From Nocardioides sp. (lineage in GTDB: Bacteria > Actinomycetota > Actinomycetes > Propionibacteriales > Nocardioidaceae), in NCBI RefSeq assembly GCF_014360585.1, contig NZ_JACIXG010000020.1, positions 1-64,000 on the forward strand: a stretch of 64,000 bases of DNA, in the 5' to 3' direction. Under the pieces are notes generated by a model. The model saw only the letters and a program-made list of their open reading frames with translations. It was not told the origin of the DNA and did not search any database. The position numbers and the translations under genes were made by a program. Of the stretch, positions 47,665 through 58,399 are shown piece by piece; within the stretch, counting starts at the first letter, position 1, and each line of letters opens with the position of its first letter.

Positions 47665-49614
47665 TCACCATGACCCGCCGCCGCCGTCTCCGCCGCCTCC
47701 GCCACCACCGAAGCTGCCGCCGCCTCCGCCGCCTCCACCGCCGGAGTAGGAGGACCCACCGCCGGACGACGAGCCGCCGCTGGAGGAGACCGAGTAGGAG
47801 CGGACGGCGGAGTCGATCGAGGACTCGAAGTCGTGGGTGATCTCGCTGACGAGACCGGCGGTGCCTACGACGGTCATGTTCCGATACCGAGGGTGCTGGT
47901 CGTAGGGAAGATAGCTGGGGGCGGCGGGTGCGGAGCCCTTGACCTCGAGCTTGCGCGCCCAGTCCTTCGCGCAGCCGAGCGCGACGGCCCAGGGCAGGAA
48001 GGAGTCGTAGGTGGCCTGGTCGCCGACGAAGTCGCCCTTGCGTGAGCCGAGCGTCGAGCGGAACCCGATGACCTCGGCGGCCAGTTCACGCCCCGCCCGG
48101 GTGCGTACCAGGCCGGACCCGGCCGCGAGAACGGGACCGATGAGGACGGCGAACACTCCGGGGACGAGCGCCCACAGGGTGGTGCCGCCGGGACGTACGA
48201 CCGCGAGGACGACCGCCGCGAGGGCGCAGACGACGAAGGCGACGATCCACCCGACCCGGCTCGTACGCTGTTCCAGCAGGCCCTCGTCGAGAGCCCACGC
48301 CCGGACCTTCTTTCCGTAGGTGTTGCGGATGCGGTACATCCGGCGCCCGGCCGACTGCGCCGCGGCGGTGCTCTTCTTCGCCCCGATGGCGACGCCACCC
48401 AGCTCGCGGACGACGGCGCTGACCCCGTCGATGTCGTCCCACGACGATCTCGGGTTGTCCAGGGAGACCTTCCAGCCGTTCTGCGTCGACCGGATGGCGA
48501 GGGCTCCGCGGGAAGCCGCGTAGAGGAGCGACGCCGCGAGCTGTCGCGGTCGGACGGTCTTCGAGACGAGGTACGCCGCCTGCGCCGGCCCGACCCCGGC
48601 CGGTGGTGTCGCCCGGGCATCGGCGCGGGGCAGCGGGTCCCAGGTCCTGGCCAGGATGTACCCGGCAGGGATCATGGCAGCGACCACCAGCCCGATGAGC
48701 ACACCCAGGATCCCGGTGTCGGAGCCCATCACCGGGTCCCACGACTGGGACCACGGCAGCTCGGCCAACTCGGTCGAGGGCGCGGCGAGGTCCATCCCGG
48801 TCCGGAGCGTCACCGGGGTGCCAGGAGCCAGGTCACGAGCGGTGACGTGGACGGTGCCGGTGCCTTCGCCCTCGACGCTCGCGCAGCCGGAGCCGCGTCC
48901 GCTCCCGACCGCGCAGCGGACCCCGTCGGCCTCGGCGGGCAGATGGACCGTGAGGTCGGCCCGCTCGATCGGCTGACGCCATCCGGAGGGCACCAGGTTC
49001 CAGTAGAACCGCGAGCCGTCACCGTCGGCCAGGAGCACCGAGCTCATCTTGTAGGTGATGACGTAGACGTGCTCGCCGACGGCGACCTCGTCCGACTCGC
49101 TGCCGATCCGGATGTTGGTGAACCGGTCGGCCCAGCCCGCCTTCGAGGTCGAGGTCTCGCTGTACGGGTCGCCGTAGTAGTCCAGTGCTCGGCGCCGGCC
49201 CTCGGCCTCGCCGTACTCCTCGACGAGACCGGGCAGGATCTCCTCGTCGAAGTAGCCCTCCGAGAACGAGCTCCGGGCGAGCTCGAGCCGCTGCGCCTCG
49301 GTGGTGTCAGGATCGACGGTGACGTCCTGGAGGACGGGCTCCCGACGCAGCTTCGGTGCGTTGGGGTCGGCGGAGTCGAAGAACCGGAAGATCCCGTGGC
49401 TGCCCTCGCGCGGGAAGTCGACGGTGATCGTCTCGGTGACGTCCATCCAACCGTCGGCGCCGACGGTGAACTCCGCGCGGTAGTCGGTGATCGTGGTCGG
49501 TTCGGCGACGGTCTCGCCGGTGCGTTCCCAGACCGCGGCCGCCGCGAGCGGCCACAGCACCAGCATCGCGAGGACGGCCGTTCCGGCGCCGTACCACCAG
49601 GCATAGCGTCTCAC
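47665..49614 (-). CDS. DUF2207 membrane protein with poly-glycine C-terminus
   Basis: 649 residues. N-terminal transmembrane or signal helix ([24 protein letters not shown]), then an extracytoplasmic DUF2207 beta domain (about 40-265, [38 protein letters not shown]). Internal transmembrane helices lie near 285-310 and 430-480, with cytoplasmic segments between. The last 50 residues are Ser/Gly, then almost pure Gly, ending GGGGSW, a known feature of this family. GTG 49614 has AGGAGGA 8 bases upstream. Function of the family is unknown. Confidence 0.85.
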   Translation of the reverse strand: MRRYAWWYGAGTAVLAMLVLWPLAAAAVWERTGETVAEPTTITDYRAEFTVGADGWMDVTETITVDFPREGSHGIFRFFDSADPNAPKLRREPVLQDVTVDPDTTEAQRLELARSSFSEGYFDEEILPGLVEEYGEAEGRRRALDYYGDPYSETSTSKAGWADRFTNIRIGSESDEVAVGEHVYVITYKMSSVLLADGDGSRFYWNLVPSGWRQPIERADLTVHLPAEADGVRCAVGSGRGSGCASVEGEGTGTVHVTARDLAPGTPVTLRTGMDLAAPSTELAELPWSQSWDPVMGSDTGILGVLIGLVVAAMIPAGYILARTWDPLPRADARATPPAGVGPAQAAYLVSKTVRPRQLAASLLYAASRGALAIRSTQNGWKVSLDNPRSSWDDIDGVSAVVRELGGVAIGAKKSTAAAQSAGRRMYRIRNTYGKKVRAWALDEGLLEQRTSRVGWIVAFVVCALAAVVLAVVRPGGTTLWALVPGVFAVLIGPVLAAGSGLVRTRAGRELAAEVIGFRSTLGSRKGDFVGDQATYDSFLPWAVALGCAKDWARKLEVKGSAPAAPSYLPYDQHPRYRNMTVVGTAGLVSEITHDFESSIDSAVRSYSVSSSGGSSSGGGSSYSGGGGGGGGGSFGGGGGGGDGGGGSW

Positions 49615-49707
49615 GTGCGGGATCCTCCTGGTTCCGTCCAGCCGAACAACTGCCGCCAACCTCAGCGCGGCGGGTGGATGCTCACGTGCCTTCGCACACG
49701 TGGCCGG

Positions 49708-49713
49708 TAGCCT
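49708..49713 (+). promoter_or_regulatory. -10 element for leaderless dop
   Basis: TAGCCT ends 7 bases before ATG 49721. Confidence 0.5.
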
Positions 49714-49720
49714 TGCAGGC

Positions 49721-51232
49721 ATGAGCGTACGACGGGTTATGGGCACGGAGGTCGAATACGGAATTTCCGTGGCTGGACAGCCCCAGGCCAACCCGATGGT
49801 GGCGTCCTCGCAGGTCGTCAATGCGTACGCGACCTCGACTCTCAAGGCGAGGAGAGCGCGCTGGGACTTCGAGGAGGAGTCGCCGCTGCGTGATGCGCGC
49901 GGCTTCGACATGTCGCGGCAGGTGGCCGACCCCAGCCAGCTCACCGACGAGGATCTCGGGCTGGCCAACGTCATCCTCACCAACGGCGCCCGGCTCTACG
50001 TCGACCACGCCCATCCGGAGTTCTCCTGCCCCGAGGTGACCAATCCCCTCGACGCGGTGCGCTGGGACAAGGCCGGTGAGCAGGTGATGCTCGACGCCTC
50101 CCGCGCGGCTGCGCGGCTGCCGGGCAACCCGCAGATCCACCTCTACAAGAACAACACCGACAACAAGGGCGTCTCCTACGGCGCGCACGAGAACTACCTC
50201 ATGCGCAGGAGCACCGCGTTCGCCGACATCGTCAAGCATCTGATCCCGTTCTTCGTCTCCCGGCAGGTCTTCGCCGGCGCCGGGCGGGTCGGGATCGGCC
50301 AGGAGCGCCCCAAGCACGGCTTCCAGATCTCCCAGCGCGCCGACTTCTTCGAGGTCGAGGTCGGCCTGGAGACCACTCTCAAGCGGCCGATCATCAACAC
50401 CCGCGACGAGCCCCACGCGGACCCGGAGAGATACCGCAGGCTCCACGTGATCCTGGGCGACGCCAACCTGGCCGAGGTCTCGACCTACCTCAAGGTCGGG
50501 AGTACGTCGCTGGTGCTCGCCATGATCGAGGACGGCTACATCACCCGCGATCTCAGTGTCGACGGCCCGGTCTCGGCACTGCGAGCGGTCTCCCACGACC
50601 CGACCCTGAAGACGCTGATCACGCTCAAGGACGGTCGCAAGCTGACCGGTGTCCAGCTGCAGATGGAGTATCTGGACCTGGCCAAGAAGTTCGTCGAGGA
50701 GCGCTACGGCTCGGATGCCGACTATCAGACGAAGGACGTCCTGGAGCGCTGGGAGTCGATCCTCGACCGCCTCGAGCGCGACCCGATGGAGTGCGCCACC
50801 GAGCTCGACTGGGTGGCGAAGTACAAGCTCCTGCTCGGCTACCGCGACCGCGACTCCCTGGAGTGGGACGACCCCAAGCTCCACCTGATCGACCTGCAGT
50901 ACGCCGACATCCGCCCCGAGAAGGGCCTCTACCAGCGGCTGGTCCGTTCCGGCCGGATCGAGCGCCTGCTCACCGACGACCTGGTGGAGAAGGCGATGCA
51001 CGAGCCGCCGACCGATACCCGGGCCTACTTCCGCGGCCGCTGCCTGGAGAAGTACTCCGAGAACGTCGCCGCGGCCAGCTGGGACTCGGTCATCTTCGAC
51101 CTGCCCGGTCGCGAGTCGCTGCAGCGGGTGCCGACGATCGACCCGCTGCGCGGCACCAAGAAGCACGTCGGTGGCCTGCTCGACTCCTCCGAGACCGCCC
51201 TCGACCTGTTCAACCGACTGACCGGTTCCTGA
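49721..51232 (+). CDS. dop: Pup deamidase/depupylase Dop
   Basis: 503 residues, close to the mycobacterial length. A glutamine-synthetase-like fold: converts the C-terminal Gln of Pup to Glu and removes Pup from substrates. [11 protein letters not shown] carries the metal-binding Glu; [40 protein letters not shown] and the C-terminal domain are conserved with PafA (57038). The Dop-specific loop after about residue 35 is present. pup follows 117 bases downstream with its own -10. Confidence 0.97.
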   Translation: MSVRRVMGTEVEYGISVAGQPQANPMVASSQVVNAYATSTLKARRARWDFEEESPLRDARGFDMSRQVADPSQLTDEDLGLANVILTNGARLYVDHAHPEFSCPEVTNPLDAVRWDKAGEQVMLDASRAAARLPGNPQIHLYKNNTDNKGVSYGAHENYLMRRSTAFADIVKHLIPFFVSRQVFAGAGRVGIGQERPKHGFQISQRADFFEVEVGLETTLKRPIINTRDEPHADPERYRRLHVILGDANLAEVSTYLKVGSTSLVLAMIEDGYITRDLSVDGPVSALRAVSHDPTLKTLITLKDGRKLTGVQLQMEYLDLAKKFVEERYGSDADYQTKDVLERWESILDRLERDPMECATELDWVAKYKLLLGYRDRDSLEWDDPKLHLIDLQYADIRPEKGLYQRLVRSGRIERLLTDDLVEKAMHEPPTDTRAYFRGRCLEKYSENVAAASWDSVIFDLPGRESLQRVPTIDPLRGTKKHVGGLLDSSETALDLFNRLTGS

Positions 51233-51337
51233 CCCGTAGGTCACGACTCGTGCCACATCACGGTCCAACGGACGACTTCTGCTTCCTCCCGTAGCGAAAT
51301 CGGGCATTGTTTCCTCAGGTTTGTCGGTGCGAGTGGA

Positions 51338-51343
51338 TAGGTT
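51338..51343 (+). promoter_or_regulatory. -10 element upstream of pup
   Basis: TAGGTT ends 6 bases before ATG 51350. It would give leaderless pup-prcB-prcA mRNA independent of dop. Confidence 0.45.
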
Positions 51344-51349
51344 GATGAC

Positions 51350-51547
51350 ATGGCACAGGAGCAGAAGCAGCCGAAGAAGTCCTCCGAGACGGAGGAGTCC
51401 GTCGAGACCGCGCCCGAGACCGATGTGAACGAGCGCAAGGAAGCGCTCGACTCCGACGTCGACGACATCCTGGACGAGATCGACGACGTCCTCGAGACCA
51501 ACGCCGAGGACTTCGTGAAGTCCTTCATCCAGAAGGGCGGGCAGTAG
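51350..51547 (+). CDS. pup: prokaryotic ubiquitin-like protein Pup
   Basis: 65 residues, acidic and largely disordered. The Mpa-binding helix is in the second half (ALDSDVDDILDEIDDVLETNAEDFVKSFIQKGGQ). It ends in GGQ, so Dop must deamidate the terminal Gln before PafA can ligate it to substrate lysines. The N-terminus MAQEQKQPKKSSETEE is the unfolding-initiation segment. prcB starts 3 bases after the stop. Confidence 0.98.
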   Translation: MAQEQKQPKKSSETEESVETAPETDVNERKEALDSDVDDILDEIDDVLETNAEDFVKSFIQKGGQ

Positions 51548-51550
51548 TAG

Positions 51551-52384
51551 ATGTCCGAATCTCGTATCCCGGCCGCCTTCATGACGCCGGGCACCTCGTC
51601 CTTTGCCGATTTTCTGACGGCGCAGTCCCCAGACCTGCTCCCGCGACGAGACGCCGTCCCGGGCAACCTGAGCGACATCGCGCCGCACGGCACCACGATC
51701 GTCGCGGCCACCTTCCCCGGCGGCGTGATCATCGCCGGTGACCGGCGGGCCACGCAGGGCAACCTGATCGCCGAGCGCGACATGCGCAAGGTCTTCCCCT
51801 CCGACGAATACTCCGCGGTCGGCATCGCCGGCTCCGCGGGGATCGCGATCGAGCTGGTCAAGCTCTTCCAGACCGAGCTGGAGCACTACGAGAAGATCGA
51901 GGGCACCACGCTGTCGATCGAGGGCAAGGCGAGCCGGCTGTCCGCTCTCGTCCGCGGCAACCTCGCGATGGCGATGCAGGGCCTCGTCGTCGTGCCTCTC
52001 TTCGTCGGCTTCGACCCCGACGCCGAGAAGGGGAAGATCTATGGGTACGACCCCACCGGCGGCCGCTTCGAGCAGACCGGATACACCGGCGTCGGATCGG
52101 GATCGCTGTTCGCCAAGGGCTCGCTGAAGAAGCTCTACCGACCCGACCTCGACGAGGCCGGCCTGGTCGCGGTCCTGATCCAGGCCCTCTACGACGCGGC
52201 CGACGACGACTCGGCCACCGGTGGCCCGGACCTGTCACGCCGGCTGTTCCCGCTGGTCCACGTGATCACCGCCGACGGCGGGCGCACGCTGCCCGACGCC
52301 GAGGTCGCGGCCGTGGCCGAGAACGTCATCGCCGGGAGGCTCCAGCGGCCCGACGGTCCCATCGCCGAGCTGGAGGCCAAGTGA
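51551..52384 (+). CDS. prcB: 20S proteasome beta subunit
   Basis: 277 residues. A 47-residue propeptide is expected to be removed autocatalytically at [23 protein letters not shown], leaving T48 as the N-terminal nucleophile; the lysine of the catalytic set lies in [11 protein letters not shown]. The C-terminal [21 protein letters not shown] is typical. Co-transcribed with pup. The stop codon is embedded in a GAGCG-AGCGAG repeat (52382-52400). Confidence 0.97.
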   Translation: MSESRIPAAFMTPGTSSFADFLTAQSPDLLPRRDAVPGNLSDIAPHGTTIVAATFPGGVIIAGDRRATQGNLIAERDMRKVFPSDEYSAVGIAGSAGIAIELVKLFQTELEHYEKIEGTTLSIEGKASRLSALVRGNLAMAMQGLVVVPLFVGFDPDAEKGKIYGYDPTGGRFEQTGYTGVGSGSLFAKGSLKKLYRPDLDEAGLVAVLIQALYDAADDDSATGGPDLSRRLFPLVHVITADGGRTLPDAEVAAVAENVIAGRLQRPDGPIAELEAK

Positions 52385-52400
52385 GCGAGCGTAGCGAGCG
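52382..52400. repeat. GAGCG-type junction repeat in the prcB-prcA gap
   Basis: The sequence tgagcgagcgtagcgagcg belongs to a short repeat family seen at other gene ends here (about 1986, 2531, 52428 and three times at 60502-60690). It separates prcB and prcA by 76 bases; in many actinobacteria the two genes overlap or nearly touch. Confidence 0.5.
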
Positions 52401-52460
52401 AACAATTCAACACCGCCATGAGCCAGTCTCTTCGGCGGCACGAGCGAAGCGAGGCCGTCG

Positions 52461-53315
52461 ATGAGCACACCCTTCTATGTGAGCCCTGAGCAGCTGATGC
52501 GCGACCGCGCGGACTTCGCGCGCAAGGGCATCGCCCGGGGCCGGGCCCTGGTCTCGCTGCAGTACGCCGACGGCATCGTCTTCGCCTCCGAGAATCCTTC
52601 GGCTGCGCTGCACAAGGTCAGCGAGATCTACGACCGGATCGCCTTCGCCGCGGTCGGTCGCTACAACGAGTTCGAGAACCTCCGCATCGCCGGGGTGCGG
52701 CTGGCCGACATGCGCGGCTACGCCTACGACCGGCGCGATGTCACCGGCCGCGGACTCGCCAACGCCTACGCCCAGACTCTCGGCACGATCTTCTCCTCCG
52801 GTGGGGAGAAGCCCTACGAGGTCGAGCTCTTCGTCGGCGAGATCGGCGACTCCGCCGAGGACGACCAGCTCTACCGGCTCACCTACGACGGCCAGGTCGT
52901 CGACGAGCACGGGTTCGCTGCCATCGGCGGCGCGGCCGAGTCCGTCGGGGGCTACCTCAAGGAGCGCTACACCCAGGGCGCCACGCTCGAGGACGCCATC
53001 AGGCTGGCCGTCGCCGCGCTGGGCCACACCGACACCGACGATCGTGAGATCGCCGCGAAGGACCTCGAGGTCGCGGTCCTCGACCGCAACCGCACCCAGC
53101 CGCGCAAGTTCCGCAGGATCCGGCCGGCGACGCTTGTCGAGATCCTCAGCTCGGTGACCACGAAGCCGCAGGCCGAGGAGGCGAAGCCGGCCGCCGTCGA
53201 GCCGCCCGCCGAGAAGCCGGCGGAGCAGGCTGCCGAGAAGCAGGTCGCAGACTCGCCCCTGGCCCCGCCCGCCGACGACGGCGGCGACCCGCCGATCGCC
53301 CCGCCGCTCGACTGA
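52461..53315 (+). CDS. prcA: 20S proteasome alpha subunit
   Basis: 284 residues. Forms the outer gating rings. [47 protein letters not shown] is the alpha-type N-terminus with the gate-forming segment; the first 8 residues probably close the pore. The core is complete to about residue 225. The C-terminal 55 residues are a Pro/Ala/Glu-rich tail, longer than in M. tuberculosis. ATG 52461 lacks a strong ribosome-binding site, so expression may depend on prcB. Confidence 0.96.
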   Translation: MSTPFYVSPEQLMRDRADFARKGIARGRALVSLQYADGIVFASENPSAALHKVSEIYDRIAFAAVGRYNEFENLRIAGVRLADMRGYAYDRRDVTGRGLANAYAQTLGTIFSSGGEKPYEVELFVGEIGDSAEDDQLYRLTYDGQVVDEHGFAAIGGAAESVGGYLKERYTQGATLEDAIRLAVAALGHTDTDDREIAAKDLEVAVLDRNRTQPRKFRRIRPATLVEILSSVTTKPQAEEAKPAAVEPPAEKPAEQAAEKQVADSPLAPPADDGGDPPIAPPLD

Positions 53316-53322
53316 GCCCAGC

Positions 53323-53369
53323 GACGTGGGAGTGCTGGGGTCACCCAGTGACCTCAGCACTCCCACGTC
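53323..53369. terminator. 22-bp hairpin between prcA and the VOC gene
   Basis: Arms of 22 bases pair with one G:T around CCA. It lies just after the prcA stop and overlaps the last codons of the convergent VOC gene, so it can terminate both transcripts. The right arm recurs at 90-111. Confidence 0.65.
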
Positions 53370-53817
53370 GTCTCTGCGAGGTCAGTCGGTCCGAGAGCGA
53401 GACGACGATGCCTTCGGGGCCGCGCACGTATGCCATCCGCACCGTGCCCTCATAGACGCCGACGCCTCCGACCAGGCCATAGCCGTCCGCGGCCACCCGT
53501 TCGAGGGCCGCGTCGAGGTCGTCGACCTCGAAGCAGACGTTGCGCAGACCCAGCTCGTTGGCCATCGCCTCGGGCGATCCGGGCACGTGGTCAGGACGTA
53601 CGAACCGGGCCAGCTCGAGCGAGGTGTCACCGCCCGGAGGCCGCAGCATCACGACCTCGCAGCGGGAGTCGGGGATCCCGCAGACGGTGTCGATGAACTC
53701 ACCCTCGACGAACGCACGCCCCTCGACCTCCAGGCCCAGGCTGACGAAGAACTCCGTGGCCCGCTCGATGTCGGCGACGGTGATACCGATGTGGTCGAAC
53801 CGCAACTGGTGTGTCAT
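53341..53817 (-). CDS. VOC (glyoxalase/dioxygenase superfamily) protein
   Basis: 158 residues with two beta-alpha-beta-beta-beta modules: LRFDHIGITVADIERATEFFVSLGLEVEGRAFVEG and LGLRNVCFEVDDLDAALERVAADGYGLVGGVGVYEGTVRMAYVRGPEGIVVSLSDRL. His in FDHIGI and Glu in SLELARF are candidate metal ligands. Reaction unknown. ATG 53817 chosen; 53826 and 53871 are less supported. The last codons (SAEVTG) overlap the terminator hairpin. Confidence 0.87.
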   Translation of the reverse strand: MTHQLRFDHIGITVADIERATEFFVSLGLEVEGRAFVEGEFIDTVCGIPDSRCEVVMLRPPGGDTSLELARFVRPDHVPGSPEAMANELGLRNVCFEVDDLDAALERVAADGYGLVGGVGVYEGTVRMAYVRGPEGIVVSLSDRLTSQRRRGSAEVTG

Positions 53818-53932
53818 GACTGCCATCCTCGTGTCTGTGTGGTGTCTCTGCGCGGTGAACGAGGCCGGCACGCGGTTCTCTACATGGTCACGGCGGTGGA
53901 TTCGCGAACTCGGAGAGAGCCGGCCGGGCCAC

Positions 53933-53938
53933 TAGTGT
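53933..53938 (+). promoter_or_regulatory. -10 element for leaderless start at 53947
   Basis: TAGTGT ends 8 bases before GTG 53947. Confidence 0.45.
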
Positions 53939-53946
53939 CGCTGTCT

Positions 53947-54915
53947 GTGAAGGTCGAGGCGGACGACGGCGGGCGACCTGCGCCGCGGGGGTCGCGGTGG
54001 CGACGAGGACGGCTGCTCGCGGTCTGTGCGGTGCTGCTCGCGGTGGTGATCGGGCTGCATGAGCTGGTGCCGAACCGCTGGGGCAACCTGGGTTCGCTGG
54101 TCGCGACGTTTCTGCCGTGGCTCGGTCTGGCGGTGCCACTGCTGATCCTCGGAGCCGTCGTACGCCGCTCGGCCATCGCCGCACTGCTCGCGCTGGCCCC
54201 GCTTGCCGCCTGGGTCGGCGTGTTCGGCCCGCAGCTGACGCCCGTCGAGCCGAGGGCGTACGACCTCACGGTCGTGCAGCACAACGTCGCCGATGACAAC
54301 CACGATGTCGAGCGGACCGTCGAGGTCCTGCTGGCCGCGGATCCTGACATCGTGGCGCTCGAGGAGGTCACCTCCGAGCACCTCTCGCAGTACGAAGCGG
54401 CTCTGGGCCAGACCTTCGAACATCACGCGACCCAAGGCACCGTCGGGCTCTGGTCGCGTCACCCGATCGCGGAGCGCACGCGTGTAGACATCCGCCCGCC
54501 GGGCATCGGCGCTTCCTGGGACCGGTGCCTGCGAGCGGTCGTCCGGACCCCGGCGGGCGATGCGGCCGTCTACGTTGCACATCTGCCCTCGGTCCGACTG
54601 GGCCCGCGCGGGCTCGCCGCGAGCAGCCGCAACCGGAGCGCCGAGCTGCTGGGAGAGGAGATCGCCGCGGATCCGGCGCCGGCGGTGCTGTTGGCCGGCG
54701 ACCTCAACGGGAATCTGCGCGACCGCGGGCTGGCCCCCGTGACCGATCAGGTCTCCCGCGAGGAGCACGGGTTCCGGCTCACTTTCCCTGCTGCGCTCCC
54801 CGTCGTGCAGCTCGACCATGTTCTGGCCCGTGGTGCTGAGGTGACTGAGCTGCGGGTCCTCCCGCTGTCTGGGAGCGACCACCTACCGGTCGCGGCCCGC
54901 GTGTCGCTGGGGTGA
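53947..54915 (+). CDS. membrane-anchored endonuclease/exonuclease/phosphatase family protein
   Basis: 322 residues. Three N-terminal transmembrane segments (about 22-105: LLAVCAVLLAVVIGLHELV, LVATFLPWLGLAVPLLILGAVV and SAIAALLALAPLAAWVGVFGP), then an EEP hydrolase domain with VVQHNVADDN, DPDIVALEEV (Glu metal ligand), AAVYVAHLPSV, LLAGDLNGNL (Asp/Asn) and SGSDHLPVAARV (catalytic His). Membrane-bound EEP proteins of this layout may act on phosphodiesters or lipids outside the cell; the substrate is unknown. Confidence 0.87.
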   Translation: MKVEADDGGRPAPRGSRWRRGRLLAVCAVLLAVVIGLHELVPNRWGNLGSLVATFLPWLGLAVPLLILGAVVRRSAIAALLALAPLAAWVGVFGPQLTPVEPRAYDLTVVQHNVADDNHDVERTVEVLLAADPDIVALEEVTSEHLSQYEAALGQTFEHHATQGTVGLWSRHPIAERTRVDIRPPGIGASWDRCLRAVVRTPAGDAAVYVAHLPSVRLGPRGLAASSRNRSAELLGEEIAADPAPAVLLAGDLNGNLRDRGLAPVTDQVSREEHGFRLTFPAALPVVQLDHVLARGAEVTELRVLPLSGSDHLPVAARVSLG

Positions 54916-54932
54916 GCCGGCCGGGGTGCCGG

Positions 54933-56441
54933 TCAGTGGCTGCTGAGCTGGCCGGTGAGCCGTTCGTGCCGATCGGCGCTGGACCGGTTCAGACCGATGA
55001 TGCGTACGGACTTGTTCTTGGTCTCGTACTTGTGGGTGATCGCGTCGAGCGCGGCGACCGTGGAGGCGTCCCAGATGTGGGAGTCGGAGAGGTCGATGAC
55101 GATGTCGGCGGGGTCCTCGGCGTAGTCGAACTGGGTGTAGAGGTCGTTGCTGGAGGCGAAGAAGAGCTCGCCGGTGACCCGGTAGACGGCGGTGACCCGG
55201 CCGTCGGCGCCCTCGACCAGCGTGCGGTCGGTCTCGGTCAGGTGGGCGACCCGGCGGGCGAAGAGGGTCATCGCCACCAGGACACCGACGATGACGCCGA
55301 TGGCGAGGTTGTGGGTTGCGACGGTGACCACGACGGTCGCGACCATCACCGTGGTCTCCGAGCGCGGCATCCGGCGCAGCGTGGCCGGACGGATCGAGTG
55401 CCAGTCGAAGGTGCCGACCGAGACCATGATCATCACCGCGACCAGGGCGGCCATCGGGATCAGCGCCACGATGTCGCCGAACCCGACGACCAGGATGAGC
55501 AGGAAGACACCGGCGAGGAAGGTCGACAGGCGGGTCCGCGCCCCGGAGGCCTTCACGTTGATCATCGTCTGGCCGATCATCGCGCAGCCACCCATGCCGC
55601 CGAAGAAGCCGGTGATGAGGTTCGCGATGCCCTGGCCGCGGGCCTCGCGGGTCTTGTCGGAGTGGGTGTCGGTGATGTCGTCGACGAGCTTGGCCGTCAT
55701 CAGCGACTCGAGCAGCCCGACCAGGGCCATGCCGAGGGCGTACGGCGCGATGATCTGCAGCGTCTCGAGAGTCAGAGGTACGTCGGGCATGAACCAGCTC
55801 GGCAGGCTGTTGGGCAGCTCGCCCTCGTCGCCGACGTTCGGCACGTTGATCGCGCCGACGACGGTGAAGGCGGTGAGCGCGACGATGGCGACCAGCGGGG
55901 CCGGGATCACCTTGTTGATCCGCGGGAAGCCGACGATGACGGCGATGCCGACGGCGATCATCGGGTAGACCAGCCAGGGGACGTCGACCATGTGGGCGAT
56001 CTGCGCCTCGAAGATGAGGATCGCGAGGGCGTTGACGAAGCCGACCATCACCGAGCGCGGGATGAACCGCATCAGCCGTGCCACGCCGACCAGCGCCAGC
56101 ACGACCTGGATCAGCCCGCCCAGCAGCACGGTCGCGATCAGGTAGTCGTAGCCGTGGTCGCGCATCACCGGGGCGATCACCAGCGCGATCGCACCGGTGG
56201 CTGCCGAGATCATCGCCGGCCGTCCACCGAGGAACGAGATCGCGACGGCCATGGTGAACGACGCGAACAGCCCGACCCGCGGATCGACCCCGGCGATGAT
56301 GGAGAACGAGATCGCCTCGGGGATCAGCGCGAGCGCGACGACGAGGCCGGCCAGCACCTCGGTACGCAGCAGCCGCGGCGAACGCAGCGCGGCACGCACG
56401 GTGGGCTCGCTCGGCGATGAGACGGGCAGGGTCGAAGGCAC
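54933..56441 (-). CDS. SulP family anion transporter with STAS domain
   Basis: 502 residues. Multi-spanning SulP/SLC26 fold starting RTEVLAGLVVALALIPEAISFSIIAGVDPRVGLFASF, with FMSP-like GGMGGCAMIGQTMINVKASGARTRLSTF (about 285-312) lining the transport core. The short C-terminal STAS domain (about 405-500) is GELFFASSNDLYTQFDYAEDPADIVIDLSDSHIWDASTVAALDAI. Transports sulfate, bicarbonate or another anion; not decidable here. GTG 56441, without a clear ribosome-binding site, is divergent from a MerR regulator across a 105-base gap with an operator-like palindrome. Confidence 0.92.
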   Translation of the reverse strand: MPSTLPVSSPSEPTVRAALRSPRLLRTEVLAGLVVALALIPEAISFSIIAGVDPRVGLFASFTMAVAISFLGGRPAMISAATGAIALVIAPVMRDHGYDYLIATVLLGGLIQVVLALVGVARLMRFIPRSVMVGFVNALAILIFEAQIAHMVDVPWLVYPMIAVGIAVIVGFPRINKVIPAPLVAIVALTAFTVVGAINVPNVGDEGELPNSLPSWFMPDVPLTLETLQIIAPYALGMALVGLLESLMTAKLVDDITDTHSDKTREARGQGIANLITGFFGGMGGCAMIGQTMINVKASGARTRLSTFLAGVFLLILVVGFGDIVALIPMAALVAVMIMVSVGTFDWHSIRPATLRRMPRSETTVMVATVVVTVATHNLAIGVIVGVLVAMTLFARRVAHLTETDRTLVEGADGRVTAVYRVTGELFFASSNDLYTQFDYAEDPADIVIDLSDSHIWDASTVAALDAITHKYETKNKSVRIIGLNRSSADRHERLTGQLSSH

Positions 56442-56494
56442 TGAGAGGGTCCGATCGGTCGGTACTGGCAGGATGGACGCGACACGAAGACCGT

Positions 56495-56515
56495 ACCCTC
56501 ACGGGACGTAAGAGT
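56495..56515. promoter_or_regulatory. MerR-type operator between SulP and MerR genes
   Basis: Imperfect palindrome ACCCTCACG-gga-CGTAAGAGT, 7 of 9 positions symmetric. MerR-family proteins bind such sites between overlong-spaced -35/-10 boxes. It likely controls both divergent genes. Confidence 0.5.
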
Positions 56516-56546
56516 TGGCGTCGCCGACGCTGTGAGAAAGGACACC

Positions 56547-56957
56547 ATGACGCGCAGGGCAGCTCCGGAGGGAGCCATGCAGATCGGTGAGGTGGCGACA
56601 CGCACCGACCTCTCGCTGCGCAGCCTCCGGCACTGGGAGGAGGTCGGCCTGCTGAAGCCGTCGGGTCGCAGCGAGGGCGGCTTCCGGCTCTACACCGAGG
56701 AGGACGTCGAGAAGATCCTGGTGATCCGGCGGATGAAGCCGCTCGGGTTCAGCCTCGAGCAGATGAAGTCGGCCATGGCCGACATCGAGACCCTGCGCGC
56801 CTCCGATCCCGAGGCCGTGGAGCCGGCAGAGGCTGCGGAGGCGCGAGAGCGGCTCGTCGAGCTTCGGGTCGAGGCCGGCGAACGCCGCCAGAAGCTCGAG
56901 CAGCAGCTCGCCATGGCTGACGAGTTCATCGCCATCCTGCGGCGTGAGGTGCGCTGA
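56547..56957 (+). CDS. MerR family transcriptional regulator
   Basis: 136 residues. Winged helix [63 protein letters not shown], then a coiled-coil dimer helix ([42 protein letters not shown]). There are no cysteines for metal sensing in the C-terminal part, so the signal is not a typical thiol-bound metal. ATG 56547 has AAAGGA; 56532 and 56577 are alternatives. Divergent from the SulP transporter, its likely target. Confidence 0.9.
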   Translation: MTRRAAPEGAMQIGEVATRTDLSLRSLRHWEEVGLLKPSGRSEGGFRLYTEEDVEKILVIRRMKPLGFSLEQMKSAMADIETLRASDPEAVEPAEAAEARERLVELRVEAGERRQKLEQQLAMADEFIAILRREVR

Positions 56958-57024
56958 CGTTCCGGAGGGCGGTCCGCCCGCCGTGTCGTAGCGCTGAACG
57001 CCTTCGGGGCGACCGTCGACCGTC

Positions 57025-57030
57025 TAGGGT
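57025..57030 (+). promoter_or_regulatory. -10 element for leaderless pafA
   Basis: TAGGGT ends 7 bases before ATG 57038. Confidence 0.5.
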
Positions 57031-57037
57031 TTCAGGT

Positions 57038-58399
57038 ATGGACAGGCGCATCTTCGGCATCGAGAACGAGTACGGCGTGACCTGCACGTTCCGCGGCCAG
57101 CGGCGGCTGAGCCCGGACGAGGTGGCCCGCTACCTCTTCCGCAAGGTGGTGAGCTGGGGGCGCAGCTCGAACGTGTTCCTCAGGAACGGCGCGAGGCTCT
57201 ATCTCGACGTCGGCTCCCACCCCGAGTACGCCACGCCCGAGTGCGACGACGTGACCTCGGTCGTCACCCACGACAAGGCGGGGGAGCGGATCCTGGAGGG
57301 GCTGCTCCTCGACGCCGAGCAGCGGCTGCACGACGAGGGCATCGCCGGCGACATCTACCTCTTCAAGAACAACACCGACTCCGCCGGCAACTCCTACGGG
57401 TGCCACGAGAACTACATGGTCAGCCGCGCGGGGGAGTTCTCCAAGCTCGCCGACGTGCTCATCCCGTTCCTGGTGACCCGCCAGCTCATCGTCGGCGCCG
57501 GCAAGGTCACCCACACGCCGCGCGGGGCCGGGTTCTCCGTCTCGCAGCGTGCCGAGCACATCTGGGAGGGCGTCTCCAGCGCGACCACCCGGTCCCGGCC
57601 GATCATCAACACCCGCGACGAGCCGCACGCCGACGCCGAGAAGTACCGGCGACTCCACGTCATCGTCGGTGACTCGAACATGTCCGAGACCACCACGATG
57701 CTCAAGATCGCGAGCTGCCACCTCGTGCTGCGGATGATCGAGGAGGGCGTCGTCATGCGCGACATGACGATGGAGAACCCGATCCGGGCCATCCGTGAGA
57801 TCGCCCACGACCTGACCGGCCGTCGCAAGGTGCGCCTGGCCAACGGTCGCGAGGCCAGCGCCCTCGACATCCAGAACGAATACCTGACCAAGGCGCGTGA
57901 GTTCGTCGACCGCCGTGAGATCACGGACCCGACCATGCTCGCCGCCCTCGACCTGTGGGAGCGGGGGTTGAAGGCGATCGAGTCCGACGACCTGTCCCTG
58001 GTCGACCGCGAGATCGACTGGGTGATCAAGTGGAAGCTGATCGATCGCTACCGCGCCAAGCACGGGCTTCCGCTGGGCCATGCGCGCGTCGCCCAGCTCG
58101 ACCTCGCCTACCACGACATCCACCGCAACCGTGGCCTCTACTACCTGCTGGAGAAGAAGGGCGCGGTCAAGCGGGCCACCACGGACCTGAAGATCTTCGA
58201 GGCCAAGTCCGTGCCCCCGCAGACCACCCGCGCCCGGCTGCGCGGTGAGTTCATCAAGAAGGCCCAGGAGCGCCGCCGCGACTTCACCGTCGACTGGGTC
58301 CACCTCAAGCTCAACGACCAGGCCCAGCGCACCGTGCTCTGCAAGGACCCGCTGAAGGCCTACGACGAGCGGGTTCAGCGGCTCATCGACGGCATGTAA
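57038..58399 (+). CDS. pafA: Pup-protein ligase PafA
   Basis: 453 residues, the mycobacterial length. Activates the C-terminal Glu of deamidated Pup with ATP and links it to substrate lysines. Glutamine-synthetase-like motifs: [16 protein letters not shown] (metal Glu), [21 protein letters not shown] with the catalytic Asp, [18 protein letters not shown] and [23 protein letters not shown]. Paralogous to Dop at 49721 but without the Dop-specific loop. It starts 3.7 kb downstream of prcA, with the VOC, EEP, SulP and MerR genes between. Confidence 0.98.
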   Translation: MDRRIFGIENEYGVTCTFRGQRRLSPDEVARYLFRKVVSWGRSSNVFLRNGARLYLDVGSHPEYATPECDDVTSVVTHDKAGERILEGLLLDAEQRLHDEGIAGDIYLFKNNTDSAGNSYGCHENYMVSRAGEFSKLADVLIPFLVTRQLIVGAGKVTHTPRGAGFSVSQRAEHIWEGVSSATTRSRPIINTRDEPHADAEKYRRLHVIVGDSNMSETTTMLKIASCHLVLRMIEEGVVMRDMTMENPIRAIREIAHDLTGRRKVRLANGREASALDIQNEYLTKAREFVDRREITDPTMLAALDLWERGLKAIESDDLSLVDREIDWVIKWKLIDRYRAKHGLPLGHARVAQLDLAYHDIHRNRGLYYLLEKKGAVKRATTDLKIFEAKSVPPQTTRARLRGEFIKKAQERRRDFTVDWVHLKLNDQAQRTVLCKDPLKAYDERVQRLIDGM

